Below, piece by piece: positions 31,341 through 40,137 of a stretch of DNA of 42,680 nucleotides. The translations under genes were made by a program, and so were the position numbers. The stretch is from CAZVWV01 sp964631745. GTDB taxonomy: Bacteria > Bdellovibrionota_C > UBA2361 > JBGSMV01. Under the pieces are notes generated by a model. It was not told the origin of the DNA. It was given only the letters and a program-made list of their open reading frames with translations, and ran no database searches. The DNA lies in contig CAZVWV010000010.1 in NCBI GenBank assembly GCA_964631745.1, forward strand, positions 1-42,680, in the 5' to 3' direction. Numbering within the stretch: the stretch's first letter is position 1; every line of letters starts with the position of its first letter.

Positions 31341-32768
31341 TCATCTCAGTCTCAGCACTTGATCGAAACTTACGCGTACTAACGGCAAGGCGCCGAGCAT
31401 GCTATCGCGACGGCTGCGCGCTTCCAAAAGCTGATTATACGCTGCTTCATCGCCCACGACAACGATTACAAATTTACTTAAGTCGAAGTAACGCATGGCA
31501 ACTTGATTCACAGCTACCAGATCAACCGCCCTCAAGTTGCGCAGGTAGTGAGCATCATAATCACTGGGATAATTTAGCATGCGAAGCACCGCCTGCCGGT
31601 TCACAACATCGCTGGCACGGTCGAACTTAAACACGTACGAGCTTTCTATGGCGTCTTTGGCCATGGAGAGTTCCTCATCAGTAACGCCCTTCGCCTTTAA
31701 GGAGCTCACGATATCTGCGGCGGCATTGATTCCATCTGCTACTGAGGCGGACTTACTTTGAAAGAAAATATAATTCATTCCTGCCACAACATAGGGGGAG
31801 ATACCGCCCTCGACCTGATAAGCTAAGCCTCGATTTGTTCTAATTTCAGAAGTTAAACGAGATCCGAAGCCGCCAGAGATTACTCGATTAAAGACTTCGA
31901 TAGCGCTGGCGTCTGGAGAGAACCGGCGAATTCCTTGCTCTCCCATCAAAACCGTAGTCTGGTTTACCGGTAGCGGCACAAAATATACGCCGGGGGTTGG
32001 ATGAAATTTCAGCTCGGGCACTGCCAAGGCTGGTTGCGAGTCAGCTTTCCAATTGCCAATATATTCCTCAAGCAGAGGCAACAGCCTTGCTTTTGTAATC
32101 GCGCCTGACACCGTTAGCACATTCCCGTGAGGGGTGACGAACATGGCGTGCTCTCGCCTTAGAGCTGAGACAGATAGTCGACCAAGGTCTTTCTCCTCAA
32201 GCTGCTTGCCGTAAACCGAGTCGCCGTAAATCAGCTGATCAAATGAGATGTTCGCTACCGTGACGGAATCATCTTTACGGCGTCGGATGGCTTCGGCGCT
32301 CTGTTTGCGAACCAGATTCAGTCGACTCTCTTCAAAACGGGGGCGAATGAGCACGTCCGCAAAAAGCTTGAGAGCCAGTTCGAAATCGGAGCTTAGAGAT
32401 CTGACAGAGACGACGCCGTTTTCGTCCGATAGTTGAGAACTGATGCTAATTGCATTTTCCTCCAAAATCGCATCAAGCTGTGCGGCAGAAAGCGTCCCTG
32501 CCCCGCCTTCCCGCATCAGACTGCCCATGGCTCCCGCAAGGCCGACACTTGAAGGAGAATCGTAAATTTCGCCACCCCTAAAATAGAAAGCTGCGTTCAC
32601 TAGGGGCAGTTCCGGGTCTTCTTTGAAAAAAACTTGAAGGCCGTTACTCAACTGAAATGTTTCAAAACTGGGGCGCTGAAAATCACGCATTGGCTTAAAT
32701 CGGACCGGCGCTTGTGAACTACAGGCCCAAAGTACCACGCTAAATAGAAGCGTTAAAAACATTCTCAT
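31341..32768 (-). CDS. M16 peptidase-like lipoprotein, inactive subunit
   Basis: 475 residues, N-terminal lipobox (VVLWAC), so membrane-anchored. The M16 fold is recognisable (FETFQLSNGLQVFFKED, FYFRGGEIYD, FGSRLTSEIRTNRGLAYQVEGG). At the place of the zinc motif HxxEH it reads GLAGAMGSLMREGG, so the zinc ligands are missing. It retains the R/Y pair of the C-terminal half. It overlaps the active M16 gene by four bases (ATGA), typical of alpha/beta-type M16 pairs, in which one subunit binds substrate and the other cleaves. Confidence 0.88.
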   Translation of the reverse strand: MRMFLTLLFSVVLWACSSQAPVRFKPMRDFQRPSFETFQLSNGLQVFFKEDPELPLVNAAFYFRGGEIYDSPSSVGLAGAMGSLMREGGAGTLSAAQLDAILEENAISISSQLSDENGVVSVRSLSSDFELALKLFADVLIRPRFEESRLNLVRKQSAEAIRRRKDDSVTVANISFDQLIYGDSVYGKQLEEKDLGRLSVSALRREHAMFVTPHGNVLTVSGAITKARLLPLLEEYIGNWKADSQPALAVPELKFHPTPGVYFVPLPVNQTTVLMGEQGIRRFSPDASAIEVFNRVISGGFGSRLTSEIRTNRGLAYQVEGGISPYVVAGMNYIFFQSKSASVADGINAAADIVSSLKAKGVTDEELSMAKDAIESSYVFKFDRASDVVNRQAVLRMLNYPSDYDAHYLRNLRAVDLVAVNQVAMRYFDLSKFVIVVVGDEAAYNQLLEARSRRDSMLGALPLVRVSFDQVLRLR

Positions 32769-34240
32769 GGGTGCCTCCTCTCGAGGAAACCGACGGTGCG
32801 TTCAGTATTAACCAGAAACTTATCTGATACTCTTTTGATGTCGCCTGCCTCCAACTTCAAGAGCTGTTGGTACTCCTTAAAAGTTGCTCTCCAATCCCCA
32901 AAGAGCGCTTCATTTTCAGCGAGATCTCTCGCCAGCGCATTATTCGAGGCCAGTCTTTCCAGCAAGCCCAACTGGATATGCTTCTTGACGATCGAGAGCT
33001 GCTCGGCCGTCGGTCCCTTACTCTTAAATTCCTCTACTATCTGATCGAATCTTTTTAAGACTTCCTGATTGGTATGCGGCGCGATGGGTGTCAACCAAAA
33101 TATGGCAAGATCCGGGTAAAGATACCCCGGCTCAGAATAGGCTCCGGCTTCGGAAACCAGCTTTTCCTTGGTCACTAATTTGTCATACAACCACGAGGTT
33201 TTACTCGATGCAAGAGCCGAGAGGGTGGCTGCTAAAGCTGCGCCGTCAGGATCTGGGTACTGAACTTTGTGATAGGCAATGGCCAAATGCGGTGAATAAT
33301 CGCCGCTAACCTCAAAGCGTCGCTCCTCATTTTGCTTGGGCTCGCTCGCTTCGGGCATGGCAGGCGCTGTGCCCGCAGGGATGCGCTCAAAGTACTTTTT
33401 TACTAGGGGAATAGCAGATTCAGGATCTATATCACCGACTAGGGCCAGCACCATATTGGATGGCACATAGTATCGCTTACGAAAGTCCTCAACTTTGGTG
33501 GCTGTTAAGCGCCTTATATCTTGTTCATAGCCAATCACAGGGCGGTGATACGGATGGACTCGATAGGCACTTCCCAATAATTTTTCATAGAGCAGCCCCT
33601 CCGGCGAGTTATCCACACGCATCCTGCGTTCTTCCAAGACCACGTCCCGTTCCTGATAGAACTCTCTTAGAACTGGGTCTAGAATTCGGTTGGATTCGAG
33701 CTGTAAAAAAAATTCAAGCTGTGAGCTAGGAAGGTCCACATAATATGTAGTGGCATCATTTGTGGTTTGCGCATTTAATCCGACCCCGCCCCTACGCTCG
33801 ATCTCCTCCGCCAGTTCACCGGTCTTCCAGACTGATTTCAAGACCCTTTCGAAGCTATGGAGCTCGGCGAGTTCCTCGGTAGATAAAGATCCTTGCTCTG
33901 ATTCCTTTACACGCAGCCTCTCGACTTTTTTCAAGAGTTGCTTCTCCAAATTAAAGTCTCTGGTTCCCATCACTGAGGTGCCCTTAAAGGCCATATGCTC
34001 GAACATATGTGAAATTCCGGTTAGCCCAGGAGATTCATCAACACCACCAACCCGAACGACTACGGAACCGGCAAATACCGGAGCTTCTCCGCGCCGATAA
34101 ATTATAACCCTTAGGCCATTTTGCAAGGTAACTAATCGGACTTTATTTTGGAGCTGGTCAAATGGGGATGCGGACTGGGCCCTTAGATCCCGGAGGCCAA
34201 GCGTTAAGAGAAAGAAAAAGATACTCATTAGGCGTAACAT
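32765..34240 (-). CDS. M16 zinc metallopeptidase, active subunit
   Basis: 491 residues, signal peptide (MLRLMSIFFFLLTLGLRDLR, ending near AQSA), so periplasmic or outer-membrane. Intact HxxEH at 78-82 (HMFEHMAFKGT), the usual third ligand expected in the downstream ERDVVLEERR helix, and the second M16 domain. It is the first gene of the M16-M16-lipoprotein operon, probably cleaving exported peptides or proteins. Upstream ribosome site is weak; an ATG at residue 5 is also possible. Confidence 0.92.
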   Translation of the reverse strand: MLRLMSIFFFLLTLGLRDLRAQSASPFDQLQNKVRLVTLQNGLRVIIYRRGEAPVFAGSVVVRVGGVDESPGLTGISHMFEHMAFKGTSVMGTRDFNLEKQLLKKVERLRVKESEQGSLSTEELAELHSFERVLKSVWKTGELAEEIERRGGVGLNAQTTNDATTYYVDLPSSQLEFFLQLESNRILDPVLREFYQERDVVLEERRMRVDNSPEGLLYEKLLGSAYRVHPYHRPVIGYEQDIRRLTATKVEDFRKRYYVPSNMVLALVGDIDPESAIPLVKKYFERIPAGTAPAMPEASEPKQNEERRFEVSGDYSPHLAIAYHKVQYPDPDGAALAATLSALASSKTSWLYDKLVTKEKLVSEAGAYSEPGYLYPDLAIFWLTPIAPHTNQEVLKRFDQIVEEFKSKGPTAEQLSIVKKHIQLGLLERLASNNALARDLAENEALFGDWRATFKEYQQLLKLEAGDIKRVSDKFLVNTERTVGFLERRHP

Positions 34241-34334
34241 ATCTCGAATACTAGCGCGCGTGAATTATAGCCACAACGCCCATAATAATTAGGTCGTAAT
34301 TAGGTACGGATGAGAAATTTTTAGTATTATTACC

Positions 34335-35450
34335 CTAGGCCAATGGAAGGTGCACGCTAACGATTGTGCCGCCGCCCTTCCGGTTTTCAAATTCGATCCT
34401 ACCGCCGTGCAGGCTCACATAGCGCGTGGCAATCGCTAATCCCAGACCGCCGCCCTGTTGTTCCAACTTCTCACGATTTATCTGCCCAAACAAATCCAAG
34501 GCCTCTTTGACACTATTTACGTCCATTCCAATACCACGATCTCGCACTTCAAGAACCGCCCAACCGTCACACTGATAGATGTACAAATCTATCCGCGTAT
34601 CAATCGACTTGAATTTGATAGCGTTGCCGATCAACCGATCGAGTATATCGAACATCTGCGCTTCATACAGAACTATCTTTGCGCCGTGACTCTTATCGTC
34701 AAGTACAAGCGTGGCGCCTTCTTCCTTGATCCAATCTTCGCGTGACTCCAGATATGATTTCGTAATCTCAGAGACACTTCGAATGACCTTGCGATTCTCA
34801 AACAGTCGCTGCGCAACGCCTCCTTCAATCTGCTGCAGCAACATAAAGTCGCTAACTAAACGTTCGAGCCGCTGGCCCCCGCGTTTTATGGCTTCAAGCA
34901 CATTTTGTGCGCGCCGGGAATCTAAATGGCCGTGTTGATCAAGCAAGAGTTCGGTGCCAGTGTTAATGGCTACTAAGGGTGTGCGAAATTCATGAGAGAG
35001 CGTGTGTATCACTTTTTTTCTGTAGGCATCGTACCTTTCTTCCACTAAATTCTTCAATCTGGTCGAGCGCAAAATCTTCCCTTTGGCCAGCGATAGCAGC
35101 TCCTTGGGGTCAAAAGGCTTTACTATATAGTCATCAGCGCCTGTTTCTCTGCCCTGATTCACCTCGACTTTATCTCCCAGCGCGGTCAAGAAAACGAATG
35201 GAATGTGTGAAAGTTCAGATTTTTCACGGACACTATGATGCAATTCGTAACCATCCATCATGGGCATCATCACATCGCAGATGATTAGATCGACGGTTTT
35301 ATGATCTAAGACTTCTAAAGCCTCTTGTCCGTTTGTTGACGAAAAGACTTGGTATCCTTCCGAAGCAAAGAGACTTTTCAGTACGTTTAAAATTAACGGA
35401 TTATCATCCACCACCAATACGGCGGGTTGATCCGGCAGCACCTGTGTCAC
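34335..35450 (-). CDS. Receiver-histidine kinase hybrid
   Basis: 371 residues from GTG 35450, chosen because AGGAG lies 7 bases upstream; the frame is open to 35498. An N-terminal receiver domain has D15/D16, phospho-acceptor D59 (ICDVMMPMMDG) and K111 (VKPFD). A HisKA follows with H153 in HTLSHEFRTPL and a HATPase with N (GNAIKF), G1 (DRGIGM) and G2 (GGGLGLAIATRY). No membrane span: a soluble kinase that receives phosphate from another kinase. Start on GTG. Divergent from fabD. Confidence 0.88.
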   Translation of the reverse strand: MTQVLPDQPAVLVVDDNPLILNVLKSLFASEGYQVFSSTNGQEALEVLDHKTVDLIICDVMMPMMDGYELHHSVREKSELSHIPFVFLTALGDKVEVNQGRETGADDYIVKPFDPKELLSLAKGKILRSTRLKNLVEERYDAYRKKVIHTLSHEFRTPLVAINTGTELLLDQHGHLDSRRAQNVLEAIKRGGQRLERLVSDFMLLQQIEGGVAQRLFENRKVIRSVSEITKSYLESREDWIKEEGATLVLDDKSHGAKIVLYEAQMFDILDRLIGNAIKFKSIDTRIDLYIYQCDGWAVLEVRDRGIGMDVNSVKEALDLFGQINREKLEQQGGGLGLAIATRYVSLHGGRIEFENRKGGGTIVSVHLPLA

Positions 35451-35635
35451 AACATCTCTCCTAAGGCGCAGTCGGGGCGAGTCTGCGTAAACACACACTT
35501 ATCTATCTATATTATCGGAGAATACAGGTTATGGCTAAAGCGGGTTTTGCGAGACCAAAACAGGCGCGCGGCCGAAGAATTTGCCTGGGCTAAGTATTGC
35601 AAATTAAACTCATTTTCGTTACTTTGCCTCGAGCT

Positions 35636-36550
35636 ATGTCAGAAAAAATAAAAACTATCGCGCTCTTTCCGGGGCAAGGGTCTCAAAAAGTCGGCATGGG
35701 AAAAGCTCTCTTCGAGGAGTGCCCTTTGGCGAAGGGGGTGTTGGAGGCGGCGGATGTTGCGCTCGGATTTAAAATCTCTGAGATACTATTAAATGGACCG
35801 GAAACCGAACTCACTCGAACAGAGATCGCTCAACCAGCCATCCTAACTGTGAGCGTCGCCTGTTTCGAATCTGCCAAAGCCAACTTGCACGAAAGCTATC
35901 AGATTGTGGCGGCAGCCGGTCATAGCCTGGGTGAATATTCAGCTTTGGTGGCAGCAGGCGCGATCGATTTCAGCGATGCGGTTAGACTTGTGCACAAACG
36001 TGGGCAGTACATGCAAAGCGCAGTTCCGCTTGGGCAAGGGAAGATGGTGGCGGTCATAGGTAAAGAATTGGCCGAGATTGAAGCTGCCTTAACCAAGGCC
36101 ACGGGCGTGGCCGAGGTCGCCAACATCAACGCCCCCGGACAAGTCGTGGTTGCGGGAGATGTTTCTGGCGTAACCTCATTTGTAGCAGCGCTAGGCAAAG
36201 CGCGAGTGATTGAGCTCCAAGTTAGCGCTCCCTTTCATTGCTCTCTGATGAAACCTGCGCAAGACCAACTTTGGGAAGATCTAAAAACAATCAAGATCTC
36301 GCCCCCGCGCTTTCCAGTTTATTCAAATTTTCTAGCCGAGCCCGCAAGCGACCCCGAAGGGATCCGCCAATCTCTGCGGCAGCAAGTGTGTGGACGGGTG
36401 CGCTGGGCTGAAAGTGTACAAAACATGGTAAGTCAACACCATCCAACAAGCGCCCATGAATTCGGCCACGGCGAAGTCCTGACAAACATGCTCAAACGCA
36501 TAGCCCCGCAGCTGAAAACTGTCGGACATCCAACTATGTCCAAGAGCTAA
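35636..36550 (+). CDS. fabD: Malonyl-CoA:ACP transacylase FabD
   Basis: Transfers the malonyl group from malonyl-CoA to ACP for fatty acid synthesis; cytoplasmic. 304 residues from ATG 35636; an upstream start at 35597 would add a 13-residue tail with no conservation. Catalytic Ser97 in GHSLGEYSA, His201 in APFHCSLM, and the oxyanion GQGSQ near 13-17. Length is normal for FabD. Other fab genes are not adjacent, so the gene is isolated here. Confidence 0.93.
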   Translation: MSEKIKTIALFPGQGSQKVGMGKALFEECPLAKGVLEAADVALGFKISEILLNGPETELTRTEIAQPAILTVSVACFESAKANLHESYQIVAAAGHSLGEYSALVAAGAIDFSDAVRLVHKRGQYMQSAVPLGQGKMVAVIGKELAEIEAALTKATGVAEVANINAPGQVVVAGDVSGVTSFVAALGKARVIELQVSAPFHCSLMKPAQDQLWEDLKTIKISPPRFPVYSNFLAEPASDPEGIRQSLRQQVCGRVRWAESVQNMVSQHHPTSAHEFGHGEVLTNMLKRIAPQLKTVGHPTMSKS

Positions 36551-36554
36551 TCTC

Positions 36555-36602
36555 AGACATCCAAATTTTAAGTGCGCGTTAATTGTGCGTGTCCAATAGA
36601 TC
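36555..36602. repeat. Left GTGTCC-type flanking repeat of the RAYT
   Basis: AGACATCCAAATTTT (36555-36569) through GTGCGTGTCC (36585-36594) and on through AATAGATC matches, with changes, the sequence on the other side of the transposase (37997-38039 and 38066-38083). It lies 194 bases from the transposase stop. Confidence 0.6.
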
Positions 36603-36628
36603 TTCCAACTAACCTCGACCAATCCACA

Positions 36629-36646
36629 CTGAAAATCAGCTTTTTT
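36629..36646 (+). terminator. Weak terminator after fabD
   Basis: CTGA-AAA-TCAG followed by C and six T (36641-36646). The stem is only four base pairs, so its strength is doubtful. Confidence 0.3.
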
Positions 36647-36795
36647 GTAACAGCTAAGGTAGCCTACCGCAATAAATCAGGCGGCTATTGTTAATATGGT
36701 TATAATTTGGGCAGGGAGCTGGTCACAAAGCGCACCTCGGCAACAACTGACAGGCTTTCAGCTTCAATGCGCCTCAAAATCTAATTTTTAGCCAG

Positions 36796-37848
36796 CTATT
36801 CAGAAGCAAAAGTCATGCGCGCCGAGCCAACGCCACGGAGCCAAGATTTTCCGTTGGCCTTCGCGGCCCTGATCATTGCGCTAACATTCCCAACGATGCG
36901 GTAGAAATCGCTTCCGTACTGTTTGGTGCTATCGACCCATTTATCGGTTCTAATTTTCAGGCGTGTTAGTATTGGTTCCAAGCTGATTGGTATGGCCCCA
37001 CGTTTATCAGCGCGTACCTCACGCCCTGTCCAGTCCAACATAATCAGGTACTCCTGGGTTGAAAGCGATAAGAATCCCCGCTTTGGGTCAACTCTGTTGT
37101 CTATAGGGCACAACCACTCATCAGAACGAGATTTTTCCGCCAGTGCAGCCAACTCATTAGGATCTAATCGTCCTCTTTCCGGCTCACTTAGCAGTCCCAA
37201 TTCATGTCTTGCTTGGAGCGCCTGGATTCTCGTCCAGGCGCTTGTATAGAGGCTTGCCTCGGGAGTATCGGCCATCTTAGCTCTAACAGGATTTAGATCT
37301 ATGTACGCAGAGCATAGCAGCAAAGAGCCTTCGTCTTCCAACCGTTGGCACTCAAATCGCCCCTCCCAGAATCTTCCTTTGCAGCCATCTTCACGGTTTG
37401 AGCACACGGCCATGAATTCGTTTAAGGACTTCATGAACCAGCTAATGCTAGAGATTCGTTCGTGGAGTTTTCCCACATATTCCCTATCCCTCAGGTATTG
37501 CTGGACCACCTCCGGGTTCTGGCTCTCACTGCCGTCTTCGTTAACAATGTTTCTATCAGGATATAGCATAAGCCAACGCCTTACCACTTCCTCGTCGCTA
37601 AGTTTTTCCCAGGTGGTACGAACTAAAAGATGGTAATGATTGCTCATGAGAGCATAAGAAAGCACCTCAACCGAGAAAATCTTTAACAAAAATTGAATAC
37701 GCTTTAATAGCCACCCACGTCGGTGCTCGAAACTTTTCTTGGCCACGTGGTCAACGCCACATAGATATGCTCGTCTCACACAGCGCGAAATGCATTGATA
37801 AACTGCCACCTTGCCATGGATTACTGTATCGCTTCTCCTAATTGCCAT
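36796..37848 (-). CDS. REP-associated tyrosine transposase (Y1, RAYT)
   Basis: 350 residues. HUH motif H71-Y-H73 in MSNHYHLLVRT, a catalytic Tyr182 in SAYIDLNPVRA, and the RFWEGRFE motif from 159, as in IS200/IS605-like REP transposases. The long C-terminal region (about 215-350) is an addition beyond the core. AGGAG ribosome site before ATG 37848. Flanked by GTGTCC repeats on both sides (left 36555-36602, right 37997-38103). Such enzymes are single-strand DNA nickases that probably spread REP elements. The frame is intact. Confidence 0.9.
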   Translation of the reverse strand: MAIRRSDTVIHGKVAVYQCISRCVRRAYLCGVDHVAKKSFEHRRGWLLKRIQFLLKIFSVEVLSYALMSNHYHLLVRTTWEKLSDEEVVRRWLMLYPDRNIVNEDGSESQNPEVVQQYLRDREYVGKLHERISSISWFMKSLNEFMAVCSNREDGCKGRFWEGRFECQRLEDEGSLLLCSAYIDLNPVRAKMADTPEASLYTSAWTRIQALQARHELGLLSEPERGRLDPNELAALAEKSRSDEWLCPIDNRVDPKRGFLSLSTQEYLIMLDWTGREVRADKRGAIPISLEPILTRLKIRTDKWVDSTKQYGSDFYRIVGNVSAMIRAAKANGKSWLRGVGSARMTFASE

Positions 37849-38112
37849 CTTAACTCCTTTCTACAAATCCGTACGAAACATCAGATAGTCCCGTCGCGGA
37901 TTATCAACTGTCTACTTATCGTGAATTATTTTAAAAAGTTGCGTAAAAAGGGGAAAATTATCGACTGTCCGATAGATTCTTTCGGGTAAAATATCCGGAC
38001 ACCCAAGTTTCGATGGTCGGTTTGACGATGTGGGTGTCCCAAAGCCTATGAGGCTTGCTGTTTTGGGGTGTCCAGTAGACCCTCAAAAATTATTTGGGTG
38101 TCCGGGAGATTA
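37849..38112. other. RAYT upstream region
   Basis: 264 bases between the transposase start and the proS stop. It holds a degenerate direct repeat (GATTATCAACTGTCTACT at 37899 and AAATTATCGACTGTCCGAT at 37956) and then the right-hand GTGTCC repeats listed separately. No other open frame is seen. Confidence 0.6.
37997..38103. repeat. Right GTGTCC repeat cluster of the RAYT
   Basis: GGACACCC at 37997-38004 is inverted as GGGTGTCC at 38032-38039, then GGGTGTCC recurs directly at 38066-38073 and 38096-38103, spaced 34 and 30 bases. GGGTGTCCAGTAGACC here matches the left-side GCGTGTCCAATAGATC. Ends nine bases before the proS stop codon. Confidence 0.7.
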
Positions 38113-39645
38113 TTAGTAGCTCTTCGCGAACAGGGCATCAGTAGTAGCAGGCCTTCCGGTCACTACACACTTCCCGGGAGTGCCACTTTGCTTAAAGGGT
38201 AGGCAACGCACGGTAACCTTTAGCGCGTCCAGGAGCTTCTCGGCCGCGGGGTCGTTGCAAAACTTTGCTATCACGAAGCCTCCGTGAATCTCAGGCTTGT
38301 CTGGGTTCTTGGGTGTGAAAAATTTTTTAAATTCTTCAAATTCGTAGATGTCGCGAACGATATGTTTTTCTTGATACGCCAAGGCTTGGGTATATAGATT
38401 ATTTTGAATCTCCTCTAAGATCCTGGGCAAGGCCTGCGGCAATGAATCTACCGAAAGGCTCTCTCCCTCTTTTGGCCCTTTGTCGCGTCTAAAGAGCATC
38501 ACCGAGTTTTTCTCGATATCACGTGGCCCTGCCTCGATACGCACGGGGATACCCTTTTTTATCCAGCCCCAACTCTTCTCACCACCGCGGATATCCCGCT
38601 TATCTACTTGGGTCACTATCGGGCGACCTGCGTAAGAGACTGGCCGCAAACTCTCAACTAGTTTCTCACAAAAACTAAGCACCTGGGCCGAAGCTTCCGG
38701 CTTCGGTATCACCGGCAGGACAACAACATGCTTCGGCGCAATCTTTGGCGGCAATCGCAGGCCGTTATCATCGGAGTGCGTCATAATTACACCGCCGATC
38801 AATCGAGTAGAAGTTCCCCAGGAAGTAGTATGTGCATAAAGCTGATCGCCTGCTTCATTAAGGAACCTTATCTGGGAGGCCCTGGCAAAGTTTTGGCCCA
38901 AATAATGCGAAGTCCCAGCCTGCAACGCCTTTCTATCTTGCATCATGGCTTCAATACAGTAAGTTACCTCGGCTCCCGCAAACCTTTCACTTGCAGTCTT
39001 TTCGCCAGTGATAACCGGCATCGCTAAGACGTCTTCGGAGAGCTCTCTATAAACCTCTAGCATCTTGACTGTCTCTATCATGGCCTCTTCCTTTGAGGCA
39101 TGCGCAGTGTGCCCTTCCTGCCATAAGAACTCCGAGGTCCTAAGGAACAATCGTGTGCGCATCTCCCACCGCACTACGTTAGCCCACTGATTTATCATCA
39201 CAGGTAAATCGCGATAGGATTGAATCCATCTAGAGAAGGACTCGCCAATAATTGTTTCAGAAGTCGGCCGCACAATTAGCGGTTCCTCCAACTTAGAATC
39301 CGCGGCCGGCATCAACTTCCCGTCTTTCAACTCAAGACGGTGATGAGTAACAACGGCGCACTCTTTGGCAAACCCCTCAACATGCTTGGCTTCCCGCTCA
39401 AAATAGCTAAGCGGTATGAAAAGCGGAAAGTAAGCGTTCTCGTGCCCAGTTTCCTTAATACGCCTGTCAAGTTCTTGCTGCACCCGCTCCCAAACTCCGT
39501 AGCCCCATGGCTTTATCACCATACAACCACGCACCGGCGAGACCTCTGCAAGGTCCGCTGCTTTAATGACCTGTTGATACCACTCTGGGTAGTCGTCTTC
39601 TCTTGTAGGAGATATGGCTGTTTTTTCTTTTTCTATCTTGGACAT
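38113..39645 (-). CDS. proS: Prolyl-tRNA synthetase, archaeal-type
   Basis: Charges tRNA-Pro; cytoplasmic. 510 residues from ATG 39645. It lacks the insertion editing domain of the long bacterial ProRS, has class II motifs 2 (VVRWEMRTRLFLRTSEFLWQ) and 3 (GGVIMTHSDDNGLRLPP), and ends in SY with the C-terminal tyrosine typical of archaeal/eukaryote-like enzymes. An upstream TTG at 39702 is in frame, but a good promoter lies at 39674-39702, so the longer start would be outside the mRNA. Two lineages of ProRS exist in bacteria; this is the short one. No ribosome site is seen. Confidence 0.92.
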   Translation of the reverse strand: MSKIEKEKTAISPTREDDYPEWYQQVIKAADLAEVSPVRGCMVIKPWGYGVWERVQQELDRRIKETGHENAYFPLFIPLSYFEREAKHVEGFAKECAVVTHHRLELKDGKLMPAADSKLEEPLIVRPTSETIIGESFSRWIQSYRDLPVMINQWANVVRWEMRTRLFLRTSEFLWQEGHTAHASKEEAMIETVKMLEVYRELSEDVLAMPVITGEKTASERFAGAEVTYCIEAMMQDRKALQAGTSHYLGQNFARASQIRFLNEAGDQLYAHTTSWGTSTRLIGGVIMTHSDDNGLRLPPKIAPKHVVVLPVIPKPEASAQVLSFCEKLVESLRPVSYAGRPIVTQVDKRDIRGGEKSWGWIKKGIPVRIEAGPRDIEKNSVMLFRRDKGPKEGESLSVDSLPQALPRILEEIQNNLYTQALAYQEKHIVRDIYEFEEFKKFFTPKNPDKPEIHGGFVIAKFCNDPAAEKLLDALKVTVRCLPFKQSGTPGKCVVTGRPATTDALFAKSY

Positions 39646-39673
39646 TTTATTTTTGGCATAAGGTTGACCGCAC

Positions 39674-39702
39674 AATATACCTCGTATTACGCTTTGCCTC
39701 AA
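39674..39702 (-). promoter_or_regulatory. Sigma-70 promoter for proS
   Basis: On the minus strand: TTGAGG, a 17-base spacer and TATATT. Start of transcription near 39667, 22 bases before the ATG at 39645. This supports the shorter proS start. Confidence 0.55.
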
Positions 39703-39723
39703 GCAACATTAGGAGATCGACAG

Positions 39724-40128
39724 ATGAGTTTAGCAAAAGAGTTTAGGGAGTTCGCCGTAAAAGGGAACGTGGTCGATATGGCCGTTGGTATTATTATCGG
39801 AGCTGGTTTCGGCAAGATAGTCTCTTCGCTTGTTTCTGATGTATTAATGCCTCCTATTGGGTTACTGGTCGGAGGTGTCGATTTTAGCGGACTAAAACTT
39901 ACACTTAAAGCCGCGGCCGATGGTGCCCAGGCTGTGACTATGAATTATGGGCTATTTGTCCAAACAGTAATTGACTTCTTGATAGTGGCTTTTTCTGTAT
40001 TTATGGTGGTCAAGGGTATTAACTCGCTGCGCCGCGCAGAAGCCGTTAAGCCCGACGCTACTCCGCCAAAGCCGAGCAACGAAGAGCTGGTACTTAGAGA
40101 GATCCGCGATCTTTTGAAAGCCAAGTAG
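39724..40128 (+). CDS. mscL: Large-conductance mechanosensitive channel MscL
   Basis: 134-residue inner-membrane channel that opens under membrane tension. The N-terminal amphipathic helix (SLAKEFREFAVKGNVVDMAV), TM1 (GIIIGAGFGKIVSSLVSDVLMPP), a periplasmic loop, TM2 (IDFLIVAFSVFMVVKGIN) and the C-terminal bundle (EELVLREIRDLLK) are all present. Start ATG 39724 has AGGAG nearby; the frame is open upstream to 39340 but that part overlaps proS and is spurious. The sulfatase gene begins at once. Confidence 0.96.
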   Translation: MSLAKEFREFAVKGNVVDMAVGIIIGAGFGKIVSSLVSDVLMPPIGLLVGGVDFSGLKLTLKAAADGAQAVTMNYGLFVQTVIDFLIVAFSVFMVVKGINSLRRAEAVKPDATPPKPSNEELVLREIRDLLKAK

Positions 40129-40137
40129 TTGCAAGAA

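Noticed and set aside
39340..39723. N-terminal extension of MscL
   Set aside because: Overlaps proS on the other strand; ATG 39724 with AGGAG starts the known MscL N-terminus.
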